Shown here: piece after piece, positions 18,189-25,895 of the stretch
How the letters are laid out: each line of letters begins with the position of its first letter
Numbering within the stretch: the stretch's first letter is position 1
From: Streptomyces curacoi
Lineage (GTDB): Bacteria > Actinomycetota > Actinomycetes > Streptomycetales > Streptomycetaceae
Reading direction: 5' to 3'
Assembly (NCBI RefSeq): GCF_001513975.1
Contig: NZ_KQ947984.1
Location: forward strand, 558,001 to 622,000
DNA length: 64,000 nucleotides
Translations under genes and position numbers: made by a program
Notes under the pieces: generated by a model
What the model was told of the DNA's origin: nothing
Databases searched by the model: none
What the model saw: the letters and a program-made list of their open reading frames with translations, nothing else

Positions 18189-19379
18189 ATGGGTGACGGG
18201 CTGCGGTACATCGGGGTGGCGGAGCGGCGGGCTCGGCTGGCGCTGCGGCACCGGCTGGCCGGATCGGCGCGGGCGGCGGGCCCGGCCGAGGTCGCCGAGT
18301 CGCTGGTCGCGTTGCACGGCACCGATCCGGCGACCGTGTACCTGGCCGTGGGCGCGCGGCTGACGGACCCGGCGAAGACCGTCGCGGAGACCGAGCGGGC
18401 GCTGTACGAGGACCGGGCGCTGGTCAGGATGCACGGCATGCGGCACACCGTGTTCGTGTTCCCCGTCGGGCTGACGGCCGTCGTGCACGCCTCGACCGGC
18501 CTCGCGGTCGCCGCGCGGGAGCGGGCGGCGCTGGTCAAGGACATGGCGAAGGCGGGGGCTCCGGACGCGGCCTGGCTGGCCGAGGTCGAGCAGTCGGCGC
18601 TGGCCGCGCTGGCGCGGCGCGGGCAGGCGACGGCGGCCGAACTCGCCGAGGACGAGCCGCGGTTGCGCGAGCAGTTCGTCTACGCGGCCGGGAAGAGCTA
18701 CGAGGGGGTGCATACCGTCTCGACGCGGCTGCTGCGGGTGCTGGGAGTCGAGGGGAAGGTGGTGCGCGGACGGCCGCTGGGCTCCTGGACGTCCTCGCAG
18801 TTCCGGTGGGCGGTGGCGCCCGAGCATCCCGAGCTGGACGTGGCCGGGGCGCAGACGGAGCTGCTGCGGCGCTGGCTGGCGGTGTGCGGGCCGGCGACCG
18901 AGGCCGACCTCAAGTGGTGGACGGGGTGGCGGGTGACCGACGTACGCCGGGCGCTGGCGGCGATCGGGGCGCGGGCCGTCTCCCTCGACGAGGGGACGGG
19001 GTACGTCGTCGACGGCGACGTGGACCCGGTGGCCGAGCCCACCGAGCCGTGGGCGGCGCTGCTGCCCGGGCTCGACCCCACGGCGATGGGCTGGCAGCGG
19101 CGGGAGTGGTATCTGGCGCCGGAGCTGTGGCCGTCGCTGTTCGACCGGAGCGGCAACGTGGGGCCGACGGTGTGGTGGAACGGCCGTGTGGTGGGCGGGT
19201 GGGCGCAGCGCGCGGACGGGGAGATCGCCTGGCGGTTGCTGGAGGACTTGGGGGGCGTGGAGCGGCAGGCTGCGGAGGCGGCGATCTCGTGGGAGGCGGA
19301 GCGGTTGCGGGGATGGGTGGGGGCGGCTCGGGTGACGCCGCGCTTTCGGACGCCGTTGGAGCGGGAGTTGTCGGCGTAG
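18189..19379 (+). CDS. Winged-helix DNA-binding domain protein (AlkX/YcaQ-related HTH_42 family)
   Basis: The 396-residue protein belongs to the winged-helix DUF1006/HTH_42 group: VAESLVALHGTDPATVYLA near the N-terminus, TAAELAEDEP and a second WH-like segment VCGPATEADLKWWTG, then a C-terminal domain with PTVWWNGRVVGGWAQR. Related proteins (YcaQ/AlkX and the SCO-type crosslink glycosylases) unhook DNA interstrand crosslinks, but this shorter subgroup is uncharacterised. The ATG at 18189 is preferred over GTG 18177 because GGAGG falls just before it. A shared hairpin terminator follows. Confidence 0.85.
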   Translation: MGDGLRYIGVAERRARLALRHRLAGSARAAGPAEVAESLVALHGTDPATVYLAVGARLTDPAKTVAETERALYEDRALVRMHGMRHTVFVFPVGLTAVVHASTGLAVAARERAALVKDMAKAGAPDAAWLAEVEQSALAALARRGQATAAELAEDEPRLREQFVYAAGKSYEGVHTVSTRLLRVLGVEGKVVRGRPLGSWTSSQFRWAVAPEHPELDVAGAQTELLRRWLAVCGPATEADLKWWTGWRVTDVRRALAAIGARAVSLDEGTGYVVDGDVDPVAEPTEPWAALLPGLDPTAMGWQRREWYLAPELWPSLFDRSGNVGPTVWWNGRVVGGWAQRADGEIAWRLLEDLGGVERQAAEAAISWEAERLRGWVGAARVTPRFRTPLERELSA

Positions 19380-19402
19380 GGCGCGCCGGGTGCGGCGCGG
19401 TG

Positions 19403-19433
19403 CCGGGTGCCCTCGACCACCGAGGGCACCCGG
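19403..19433. terminator. Bidirectional hairpin terminator
   Basis: CCGGGTGCCCTCG (19403-19415) and CGAGGGCACCCGG (19421-19433) form a perfect 13-bp stem with a 5-base loop, between two convergent genes. Confidence 0.82.
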
Positions 19434-19442
19434 TGTCGCGGC

Positions 19443-19769
19443 TTACCTCGAATACCTCATGAGCGCCCGCACCATGTGACAGGTCGTCTCGGACGGCGGG
19501 TGCACGCCGATCATTTCCGCGGTGCTCCGGATCGTCTCGTTGCGGGCCTGGTTGGGCATGTAGACGCCCGAGTCCAGGAGGGCGATCGCGAGGCGCATGG
19601 CCTTCAGACGGCGGTTGTGCGTGATGTACCACTCGCGCGGACGGCCCGGCGGCAGCGGCCGCTTCTCCAGGGGCGCGTACGGCAGCTCCAGCAGGACCGG
19701 GTGCTGGGCGGTGGACTGGGTGGGCAGCGGCTTGCGGGTCGGCTTCGGCTTCAGTGCGGCAGCGGGCAC
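19443..19769 (-). CDS. Conserved hypothetical protein (108 aa)
   Basis: The protein starts with a Lys/Pro/Thr-rich segment (KPKPTRKPLP) and continues with a compact helical part (EWYITHNRRLKAMRLAIALLD). I recognise it as a conserved Streptomyces protein of unknown function. The start is decided by the ribosome site: AGGAGG ends directly against the first ATG (19775), far too close, but lies exactly six bases before the GTG two codons later, so initiation at GTG 19769 is preferred. Confidence 0.75.
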   Translation of the reverse strand: MPAAALKPKPTRKPLPTQSTAQHPVLLELPYAPLEKRPLPPGRPREWYITHNRRLKAMRLAIALLDSGVYMPNQARNETIRSTAEMIGVHPPSETTCHMVRALMRYSR

Positions 19770-20037
19770 AGGCATCCTCCTGTCGCGTACGAGCGCCGGC
19801 CGGGCTCCCCGGTGACGCTCTCGAACACTGCTTACATTCTAGTGCCCGGCACTGACATTCAAGGGGTCCAGGACGTCCATGAAATCCCCTGGTCAGGAAG
19901 GAAACTGTCGCTGTGTCACACACGATCCGGCAGGTGTGTCCGAGGCGGCATCAAATTCGAACACAGCCTCCTCCGTGGACACGACAGGACCCCGGCCGAC
20001 AGGGGCCCGCCAGGTGCCGCGGGATACCGTGGGCCGC

Positions 20038-20397
20038 ATGGAGATCTGGATCAATCCGGCCTGTTCCAAGTGCCGCAGCGCCCTCAGCCTGCTCGACGCC
20101 GAGGGGGCCGACTACACCGTCCGCCGCTATCTGGAGGACGTGCCGACCGAGGACGAGATCCGGGAGGTGCTCGACCGGCTGGGCCTCGAACCCTGGGACA
20201 TCACCCGGACCCAGGAGGCCGTCGCCAAGGAGCTCGGCCTCAAGGAGTGGGCGCGGGACGCGAGTACGCGGGAGCGGTGGGTGAAGGCCCTGGCCGAGCA
20301 CCCCAAGCTGATGCAGCGGCCGATCATCACCGCGGACGACGGTACGGCCGTGGTGGCCCGCACCGACGAGGCCGTACGGGGCGCCCTGTCCCGGTGA
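20038..20397 (+). CDS. ArsC/Spx-family (arsenate-reductase-like) protein
   Basis: The 119-residue protein has the ArsC thioredoxin-like fold: NPACSKCRSALSLL near the N-terminus with the catalytic-type Cys9 and a second Cys12 (a CxxC), then RRYLEDVPTEDEIREVL and the conserved cis-Pro region MQRPIIT. ArsC enzymes reduce arsenate with glutaredoxin, while CxxC-bearing YffB/Spx-like members have other redox roles. No ars genes are nearby, so an arsenate function is not established. The ATG at 20038 starts the first strand directly. Confidence 0.85.
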   Translation: MEIWINPACSKCRSALSLLDAEGADYTVRRYLEDVPTEDEIREVLDRLGLEPWDITRTQEAVAKELGLKEWARDASTRERWVKALAEHPKLMQRPIITADDGTAVVARTDEAVRGALSR

Positions 20398-20499
20398 TGT
20401 GACGCACGTTACTACGGTGACTCCTGTAAACCGCTGAGTAGCTTCGTTCGGTATCTCGTACATAGCGGCGTACGCTCCCCTATCTCTCAGGAGGCGCGC

Positions 20500-21213
20500 A
20501 TGTCGCGCAGGAGAACGCTCAGCACGAAGAAGAAGCTCGCGCTGCTGGTGAGTGCGGCGACCGTGGCGGGAGGCGGTGCCTTCGTCATGGCGAGCACCTC
20601 GAACGCCGCGCCGCCGAAAACGGCCGCGGAGTCGAGTGTCTGCCAGGGCCTGGCCACCGCCCTCGGCAACAACCAGCGGTTCATCGAGGGGCAACGGGCC
20701 AATGCCGACGCGCAGTCGGAGGCACGGATCGCCAATCGCGAGGCCGTCATCGAGCAGATCAAGCGCCAGCAGGAGGCGTCCGGGTGCGTCGTCGGGGAGT
20801 CGGCTCAGGGCTCCCAGGCTTCACAGCCGGCGCAGGGCGGGCAGGATGGCGGCCAGCAGGCCGGACAGCAGGGTGGCGGCCAGCAGGGTGGCGGTCAGCA
20901 GGCGGGGGGTGCCGCGCCGTCGCAGAGTGCTCCTGTGGGGAACGGCGGCGGTGCCGCGGCCTCCGGCCGGCAGGTCTGCAACGGCTCCACCGTCACGCTC
21001 TCGGGTGAGGGCGGCGCCCCGGCCGCTTCCAGCAACCAGTTCCCGGCGGGCACGAAGCTGAAGGTCACCAACCTGGACAACAACAAGTCCACGACGGTGG
21101 AGGTCACTTCGGTCTCCGGCAGCTGTGCCCTGCTCAACAACGCGGCTTTCGAACAGGTCCGCGAGCCCGGCAAGTTCCTGATCCGCCGGGCCCTGATCGA
21201 GAAGGTGGGGTGA
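20500..21213 (+). CDS. Secreted protein with Cys-coil, Gly/Gln-rich linker and C-terminal domain
   Basis: The 237-residue protein has a classical signal peptide (MSRRRTLSTKKKLALLVSAA, cleavage near SNA-AP). A short helical segment flanked by cysteines follows (SVCQGLATAL to ASGCVVG), then a GGQQGGGQQAGG linker (about 105-140), and a beta-rich C-terminal domain with two cysteines (VCNGSTVTL, SGSCALL) that could adopt a double-psi beta-barrel fold. AGGAGG lies about seven bases before the ATG. It shares layout with the larger secreted protein at 28008. Function unknown; likely exported to the cell wall or medium. Confidence 0.82.
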   Translation: MSRRRTLSTKKKLALLVSAATVAGGGAFVMASTSNAAPPKTAAESSVCQGLATALGNNQRFIEGQRANADAQSEARIANREAVIEQIKRQQEASGCVVGESAQGSQASQPAQGGQDGGQQAGQQGGGQQGGGQQAGGAAPSQSAPVGNGGGAAASGRQVCNGSTVTLSGEGGAPAASSNQFPAGTKLKVTNLDNNKSTTVEVTSVSGSCALLNNAAFEQVREPGKFLIRRALIEKVG

Positions 21214-21239
21214 TCCTCAGGAACCGAGGAAAGCGGTGA

Positions 21240-21400
21240 GGCGGCGGCCCGCCCCGGTCGCCACCTCGCACGTGAGGGAGGGTCCTGCTGTTCGCGGCCA
21301 CGAGCAGCAGGACCGGCAGGGCATGCAGCAGGTACGCCGCCTTGTACCCGGCGAGGCACTGGGCCGGGTCCAGGAGGAACAGGCGGCGTACGCGGGCGGG
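21240..21400 (-). pseudogene. Possible gene remnant in the region before glnII
   Basis: Between 21213 and the glnII start at 21753 there is no full gene. One minus-strand frame reads VRRLFLLDPAQCLAGYKAA then YLLHALPVLLLVAANS with nearly all codons ending in G or C, which looks like genuine coding sequence (a hydrophobic helix). It has no in-frame start nearby and no recognisable partner upstream. It may be a decayed gene or the broken end of a membrane protein. The rest of this 540-bp stretch holds the GlnR box at 21614 and otherwise nothing that I can support. Confidence 0.3.
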
Positions 21401-21613
21401 GGTGGCGGCCGGCCTGGGCGTACCAGGACGCGGAGGTCGCTCCCCCGCCGCCCGGCAGCAGGGGCAGCGGGTGCCCGGCGCGCACCCTCCCCGTCACCGT
21501 CCTCATTCCCATCGCATACGAGCCGCCGGACCGGCCTGCCCGGCGGCACCGGATGTTTCCCTGTCGACTTTGTACGGCCGCTCACAGCGTGAGTCGCGCC
21601 ACATCGCCCCCAG

Positions 21614-21651
21614 GTAACACGGGGTTCACATTCGAGCAATGACCGGGAAAT
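21614..21651 (+). promoter_or_regulatory. GlnR box upstream of glnII
   Basis: GTAAC-N6-TTCAC-N6-GCAAT-N6-GAAAT spans 21614-21651 with the same 11-base steps as the glnA box, though less close to consensus at the second and third elements. It ends about 100 bp before the glnII start, the same distance as for glnA. GlnR control of glnII is known in Streptomyces. Confidence 0.75.
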
Positions 21652-21752
21652 CGCCTGTTGACAGGCTCGCGAGCAACAAAGGCGGCGCCCCAGTGCCGCA
21701 GCGCCGCAGCACCCGCAAACGCGCCTAGACCCACCCCCGAAGGATGTGGCCC

Positions 21753-22784
21753 GTGACCTTCAAGGCTGAGTACATCTGGATCGACGGCACCGAGCCGACG
21801 GCCAAGCTGCGATCGAAGACGAAGATCATCGCGGGCTCCCCCGCCGGTCTCGACGCGCTGCCGATCTGGGGCTTCGACGGGTCCTCCACCAACCAGGCCG
21901 AGGGCCACGCCTCGGACTGCGTGCTCAAGCCGGTCTTCACCTGCCCGGACCCGATCCGCGGCGGCGACGACATCCTGGTGCTGTGCGAGGTCCTGAACAT
22001 CGACCTCACCCCGCACGTCACCAACACCCGCGCCGCGCTCGTCGAGGTCGCCGAGAAGTTCGCCGCTCAGGAGCCGATCTTCGGCATCGAGCAGGAGTAC
22101 ACCTTCTTCAAGGACGGCTACCCGCTCGGCTTCCCCAAGGGCGGCTTCCCGGCCCCGCAGGGCGGCTACTACTGCGGTGTCGGCGCGGACGAGATCTTCG
22201 GCCGTGACGTCGTCGAGGCCCACCTCGACAACTGCCTGAAGGCGGGCCTGGGCCTCTCCGGCATCAACGCCGAGGTCATGCCCGGCCAGTGGGAGTTCCA
22301 GGTCGGCCCGCTGGCCCCGCTGGAGGTCTCCGACCAGCTGTGGGTGGCCCGCTGGCTGCTCTACCGCACCGCCGAGGACTTCGACATCGCCGCGACGCTG
22401 GACCCGAAGCCGGTGAAGGGCGACTGGAACGGTGCCGGTGCGCACACCAACTTCTCCACGAAGGCGATGCGCGAGGGTTACGACGCGATCATCACCGCGT
22501 GCGAGGCGCTCGGTGAGGGCTCCAAGCCGCTCGACCACGTCAAGAACTACGGCGCCGGCATCGACGACCGTCTGACCGGCCTGCACGAGACCGCCCCGTG
22601 GGACAAGTACTCCTACGGCGTCTCCAACCGCGGCGCGTCCGTCCGCATCCCGTGGCAGGTCGAGAAGGACGGCAAGGGCTACATCGAGGACCGCCGTCCG
22701 AACGCCAACGTCGACCCGTACGTGGTGACCCGCCTGCTCGTCGACACCTGCTGCTCCGCGCTGGAGAAGGCCGGCCAGGTCTGA
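21753..22784 (+). CDS. glnII: Glutamine synthetase type II (GlnII)
   Basis: This is the eukaryote-like, heat-labile glutamine synthetase found in Streptomyces beside GlnA. The 343-residue length is the expected one. Landmarks include KAEYIWIDG at the start, IWGFDGSSTNQAEGHASDC, the metal-binding GIEQEYTFF, the GLGLSGINAEVMPGQWEFQV segment and the ATP-site NGAGAHTNFSTKAMR. Class II enzymes lack the Tyr397 adenylylation loop, so GlnE does not control it. GTG at 21753 is chosen over ATG 21744 because GAAGGA is correctly spaced and the family starts MTFKAEY. A GlnR box and a very strong terminator frame the gene. Confidence 0.97.
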   Translation: MTFKAEYIWIDGTEPTAKLRSKTKIIAGSPAGLDALPIWGFDGSSTNQAEGHASDCVLKPVFTCPDPIRGGDDILVLCEVLNIDLTPHVTNTRAALVEVAEKFAAQEPIFGIEQEYTFFKDGYPLGFPKGGFPAPQGGYYCGVGADEIFGRDVVEAHLDNCLKAGLGLSGINAEVMPGQWEFQVGPLAPLEVSDQLWVARWLLYRTAEDFDIAATLDPKPVKGDWNGAGAHTNFSTKAMREGYDAIITACEALGEGSKPLDHVKNYGAGIDDRLTGLHETAPWDKYSYGVSNRGASVRIPWQVEKDGKGYIEDRRPNANVDPYVVTRLLVDTCCSALEKAGQV

Positions 22785-22800
22785 TCCGCCCAGTAGCTCC

Positions 22801-22837
22801 CGAAGGGGCGCCCACCAGGACGGTGGGCGCCCCTTCG
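22801..22837 (+). terminator. Terminator after glnII (16-bp perfect stem)
   Basis: CGAAGGGGCGCCCACC (22801-22816) pairs perfectly with GGTGGGCGCCCCTTCG (22822-22837) around AGGAC. It starts 17 bases after the glnII stop. Confidence 0.92.
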
Positions 22838-22853
22838 CGTTGCCGGTGATCGC

Positions 22854-22949
22854 GGTGGTCGGTGCTCGCGGTGGTCGGTGCTCGCGGTGGTCGGTGCCGG
22901 CGGTGGTCGGTGCCGGCGGTGGTCGGTGCCGGCGGTGGTCGGTGCTCGC
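22854..22949. repeat. 16-bp minisatellite, six units
   Basis: GGTGGTCGGTGCTCGC or GGTGGTCGGTGCCGGC repeats six times without gaps (starts at 22854, 22870, 22886, 22902, 22918, 22934). Only the dinucleotide at unit positions 13-14 varies (TC or CG), which points to recent copying. It lies between the glnII terminator and the next start at 22996. Confidence 0.92.
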
Positions 22950-22995
22950 GTCTGCCGCTGATCGCGTTGTCAGTGGGGCGTGCCATGGTGGGGGC

Positions 22996-23919
22996 ATGGA
23001 GATCGACGGGGGGCATCTCGACATCAAGGTCGAGACCGAGAACTGGCAGACGCATGCGCGGATTCCGGCGGCGCGGCTGCGGGAACTGGTGGAGCGGATC
23101 GGGGGTGCCGGAGACCGGTTCCTGGTCGTCCAGCGGATACCGGACATCCCTGATGTGTTCGCTCAGGTGTGGCACGAGGAGGACGGGGACTACCGGCTGG
23201 AGCACCGGCTGGGCGAGGACGGGTTCTACGGCACGAATCTCGCCGCCGCCGGACAGGTGGCGGACCTCATGACCGGCTGGGCACGGCAGGACGCCGGCTG
23301 GGACGCGGGTGTGGTGTGGGAGCCGATCGACCTGGGGCCCCGGGATGAGGTGCCCGAGCTGCCGGACGCGGTGCGGGAGAAGGTCGAGGGGCGCGTCCGG
23401 GCGCGGCTGCGCTGCGGGTACGACAGCCGCAGGACGCTCGTCGAGATCGCCGAGGACTTTCTCGTCGACGGTGACGAGCGGCCGGTGTCCAGGGCCCAGG
23501 CGTGGCGGCTGGTGGACCGGCTGTGGCTGGAGCGGCTCACCGAGCAGGAGGCGTGGGAGGGCGTCACCGACCCGGAGCGGCTCACCGGAGCCTTCCGGGC
23601 GCTGGAGGCGAGCGGCATCACCGCCAGGGAGAACTTCGCGTGCTGCCGGGGCTGCGGGATGGCGGAGATCGGCGCCGAGCGGGAGGGCGCGCGGGGTTTC
23701 GTCTTCTTCCATCAACAGGTCACCGAGCAGGCGGCCGAGGGCTACGGGCTGAGCCTCTACTACGGCGGGTTCGACGGCTCGGAGGAGACCACCGCCGGCG
23801 TCGGACACGAGGTCGTCGCCGCGCTCCGTGCCGTCGGGCTGTCCGCGCAGTGGGACGGCTCCCCGGAGAAGGCGATCACCATCACACCCCTGACCTGGCA
23901 CAGACGGCTGGAGGGATGA
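22996..23919 (+). CDS. DUF6891-type hypothetical protein
   Basis: The 307-residue soluble protein contains a cysteine cluster (ENFACCRGCGMAEIG, about residues 214-228) followed by GFVFFHQQVTEQAAEGYGLSL. I associate this pattern with DUF6891, a family without known function. The Cys-Cys-x-x-Cys arrangement could bind metal. GGTGGGGGC precedes the ATG at 22996. It is alone downstream of glnII, separated by a terminator and a minisatellite, so it needs its own promoter. Confidence 0.7.
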   Translation: MEIDGGHLDIKVETENWQTHARIPAARLRELVERIGGAGDRFLVVQRIPDIPDVFAQVWHEEDGDYRLEHRLGEDGFYGTNLAAAGQVADLMTGWARQDAGWDAGVVWEPIDLGPRDEVPELPDAVREKVEGRVRARLRCGYDSRRTLVEIAEDFLVDGDERPVSRAQAWRLVDRLWLERLTEQEAWEGVTDPERLTGAFRALEASGITARENFACCRGCGMAEIGAEREGARGFVFFHQQVTEQAAEGYGLSLYYGGFDGSEETTAGVGHEVVAALRAVGLSAQWDGSPEKAITITPLTWHRRLEG

Positions 23920-23963
23920 CCAGCGGGGTCCCGCACCGGACAGGCGTCTGCTTCAATGGGGAC

Positions 23964-24086
23964 ATGGCCAGCTTCCAGAAGCACGACGCGACAGGTCGCC
24001 ATGACCTTGAGCCCTTCTGGCCTTCCCGTCAGCACCACGACTTCGACCGGGTGTGTTGCCGCGCGGTGAACGCGCGGGCCCTGTAA
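23964..24086 (+). CDS. Putative leader peptide ending in a Cys-Cys-Arg motif (40 aa)
   Basis: This short frame encodes MASFQKHDATGRHDLEPFWP followed by SRQHHDFDRVCCRAVNARAL. The end (H-x-D-x-x-R-V-C-C-R) resembles the actinobacterial leader-peptide family with H-[VI]-D-L-x-R-V-x-x-x-x-C-R that precedes sulfur-metabolism genes and is thought to act as a cysteine-responsive attenuator. ATGGGGAC precedes the ATG. It ends 87 bp before a winged-helix regulator gene. The link between leader and regulator is inference from position and motif. Confidence 0.6.
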   Translation: MASFQKHDATGRHDLEPFWPSRQHHDFDRVCCRAVNARAL

Positions 24087-24173
24087 AGCCGTATCCCCGG
24101 CCTTCGGCCAGCGCGAAAACGACGTACGTCCTCCACGTCCGACGGACCTCTCGCGCGAAAGAGCTGACCTCTC

Positions 24174-24728
24174 ATGGCGACCACTCGTCCTCTGTCCACC
24201 GCCGCCACGCTCAACTCCCCTGCTCCGACCGGTTCACGGCATCATCTGCGTGCCGTGGACCGGGACGGGACGATCGACGTGGCCGACCTGCTGCCGCCGG
24301 GCGCCACCTGGCTGCCCGCACCGCAGCACTCCCTGCCCGCGCTGCCGGGGCAGCCGCCGATGATCGGCTACCTGGTGCTCGTCCCGGCCGACCAGCAGCC
24401 GCCGGTCCCGGGCCCGGCCCGGGGCGGCGACGGCGACCCGCTCGTCACCGTCGACACCGTGCGGCGCACCGCCTCGGTCGACGGACGTGAACTCGACCTC
24501 ACCTACCTGGAGTTCGAGCTCCTCGCCCACCTGGTGGCCCACCCGCACCGCGTGCACACCCGTGACCAGCTGGTCACCACGGTGTGGGGGTACGGCCATG
24601 TGGGAGACGGCCGTACCGTCGACGTCCATATCGCCCGGCTGCGCCGCAAGCTGGGCGCCGAGCACCGGGACGCGATCCGGACGGTGCGGCGGGTGGGGTA
24701 CAAGTACGCCCCGCCGGCCGGACGCTGA
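24174..24728 (+). CDS. Stand-alone OmpR-type winged-helix transcriptional regulator
   Basis: The 184-residue protein has a Pro-rich N-terminal half with no receiver domain and a C-terminal OmpR/PhoB winged helix (about residues 90-178): LDLTYLEFELLAHLVAHP, then RDQLVTTVWGYG, GDGRTVDVHIARLRRKLG and IRTVRRVGYKY. Lacking an aspartyl phosphorylation site, it cannot be an ordinary response regulator. A Cys-containing leader peptide (23964) precedes it, which suggests that translation of the leader affects expression. The start is the ATG after a weak GAAAGAG site. Confidence 0.88.
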   Translation: MATTRPLSTAATLNSPAPTGSRHHLRAVDRDGTIDVADLLPPGATWLPAPQHSLPALPGQPPMIGYLVLVPADQQPPVPGPARGGDGDPLVTVDTVRRTASVDGRELDLTYLEFELLAHLVAHPHRVHTRDQLVTTVWGYGHVGDGRTVDVHIARLRRKLGAEHRDAIRTVRRVGYKYAPPAGR

Positions 24729-24817
24729 TCCTCCGCAGGGGTTCGCCGCTCCCCCGGTCTTCTGCTGACGGCAGAGTCCTGTTCCGCGCCGCGCCCGCAC
24801 CGGGCAGAGTCGACGGC

Positions 24818-25843
24818 ATGAGACTTCTGGTGCTGGGTGGTACGGAGTTCGCGGGACGGGCCGTCGTGGAGGCGGCCCTCGGGCGCGGCTGGGAGGTGAC
24901 CGTCTTCCACCGGGGACGGCACGAACCGCCGGCCGGGGTGCGGTCGCTGCACGGCGACCGCACCGCGCCCGACGGGCTCGCCGCCCTCGCCGAGCACACC
25001 GGCGAGTGGGACGCCGTCGTCGACACCTGGTCGGCGGCGCCCCGCGCGGTGCGGGACACGGCGCGGCTGCTGCGGGGCCGCGCCGGGCGGTACGTGTATG
25101 TGTCGAGCTGCTCGGTGTACGCGTGGGCCCCGCCCGCCGGGTACACCGAGGACGCGCCGCTGGTCGAGGGCGCCGCGGCCGACGCGGAGCACACCGACTA
25201 CCCGCGCGACAAGCTGGGCGGCGAGCTGGCCGCCGCCGAGGCCTTCGGGGTGGACCGTTCCGTGCTGGTGCGGGCGGGCCTGCTTCTCGGACCGCACGAG
25301 AACGTCGGCCGGCTGCCCTGGTGGCTTGGCCGGATCGCGCGCGGTGGTCCGGTGCTGGCGCCGGGGCCACGGGACCTTCCCCTTGAGTACGTCGACGTCC
25401 GGGACCTCGCGGAGTGGATCCTGGGGGCGGTGGAACAGGAGCTGAGCGGGCCGTACAACCTGATGAGTCCGCAAGGGCACGCCACCATGGGTGAGTTGCT
25501 CGACGCCTGTGTGGCCACCGTCGGCGGCACCGCCGAACTGCGCTGGACCGAGCCCCAGGTGATCCTGGACGCGGGCATCGAGCCGTGGACCCAGCTGCCG
25601 GTGTGGGTGCCGCCGGGCAGCGACATGCACGACGCCCTGCACTCCGCGGACGTGTCCAGGGCCGTCGCGACGGGGCTGCGGTGCCGTCCCGTCACCGAGA
25701 CCGTCGCCGACACCTGGCGTTGGCTCCAGGACATCGGCGGTACGGCGCCCATGCGGCCGGACCGGACCGCGAAGGGCCTCGATCCGGAGGTGGAGGCGAA
25801 GGTCCTCGCGGGCGCCGGGGGTGTATCCGGCACCACCTCCTGA
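24818..25843 (+). CDS. NAD-dependent epimerase/dehydratase family protein
   Basis: The 341-residue protein is an extended SDR: MRLLVLGGTEFAGRAVVEAA gives the Rossmann glycines (Gly7, Gly8, Gly13), SSCSVYAWA carries the Ser, and YPRDKLGGE the conserved lysine with an unusual Asp-Lys in place of the standard YxxxK (Tyr-Pro-Arg-Asp-Lys fits YxxxK). The substrate is unknown; similar proteins act on nucleotide sugars or on isoflavone-like molecules. No strong ribosome site is seen before the ATG at 24818. Confidence 0.86.
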   Translation: MRLLVLGGTEFAGRAVVEAALGRGWEVTVFHRGRHEPPAGVRSLHGDRTAPDGLAALAEHTGEWDAVVDTWSAAPRAVRDTARLLRGRAGRYVYVSSCSVYAWAPPAGYTEDAPLVEGAAADAEHTDYPRDKLGGELAAAEAFGVDRSVLVRAGLLLGPHENVGRLPWWLGRIARGGPVLAPGPRDLPLEYVDVRDLAEWILGAVEQELSGPYNLMSPQGHATMGELLDACVATVGGTAELRWTEPQVILDAGIEPWTQLPVWVPPGSDMHDALHSADVSRAVATGLRCRPVTETVADTWRWLQDIGGTAPMRPDRTAKGLDPEVEAKVLAGAGGVSGTTS

Positions 25844-25895
25844 TCGGGGGCCTCGCCCCAGTGACCATCGCCGTGCCCTCGGCCAGACTGCCGCC

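Noticed and set aside
22854-22995. N-terminal extension of the DUF6891-like protein through the 16-bp repeats
   Set aside because: The extension is only repeat translation; the ATG at 22996 has GGTGGGGGC and begins the real sequence.
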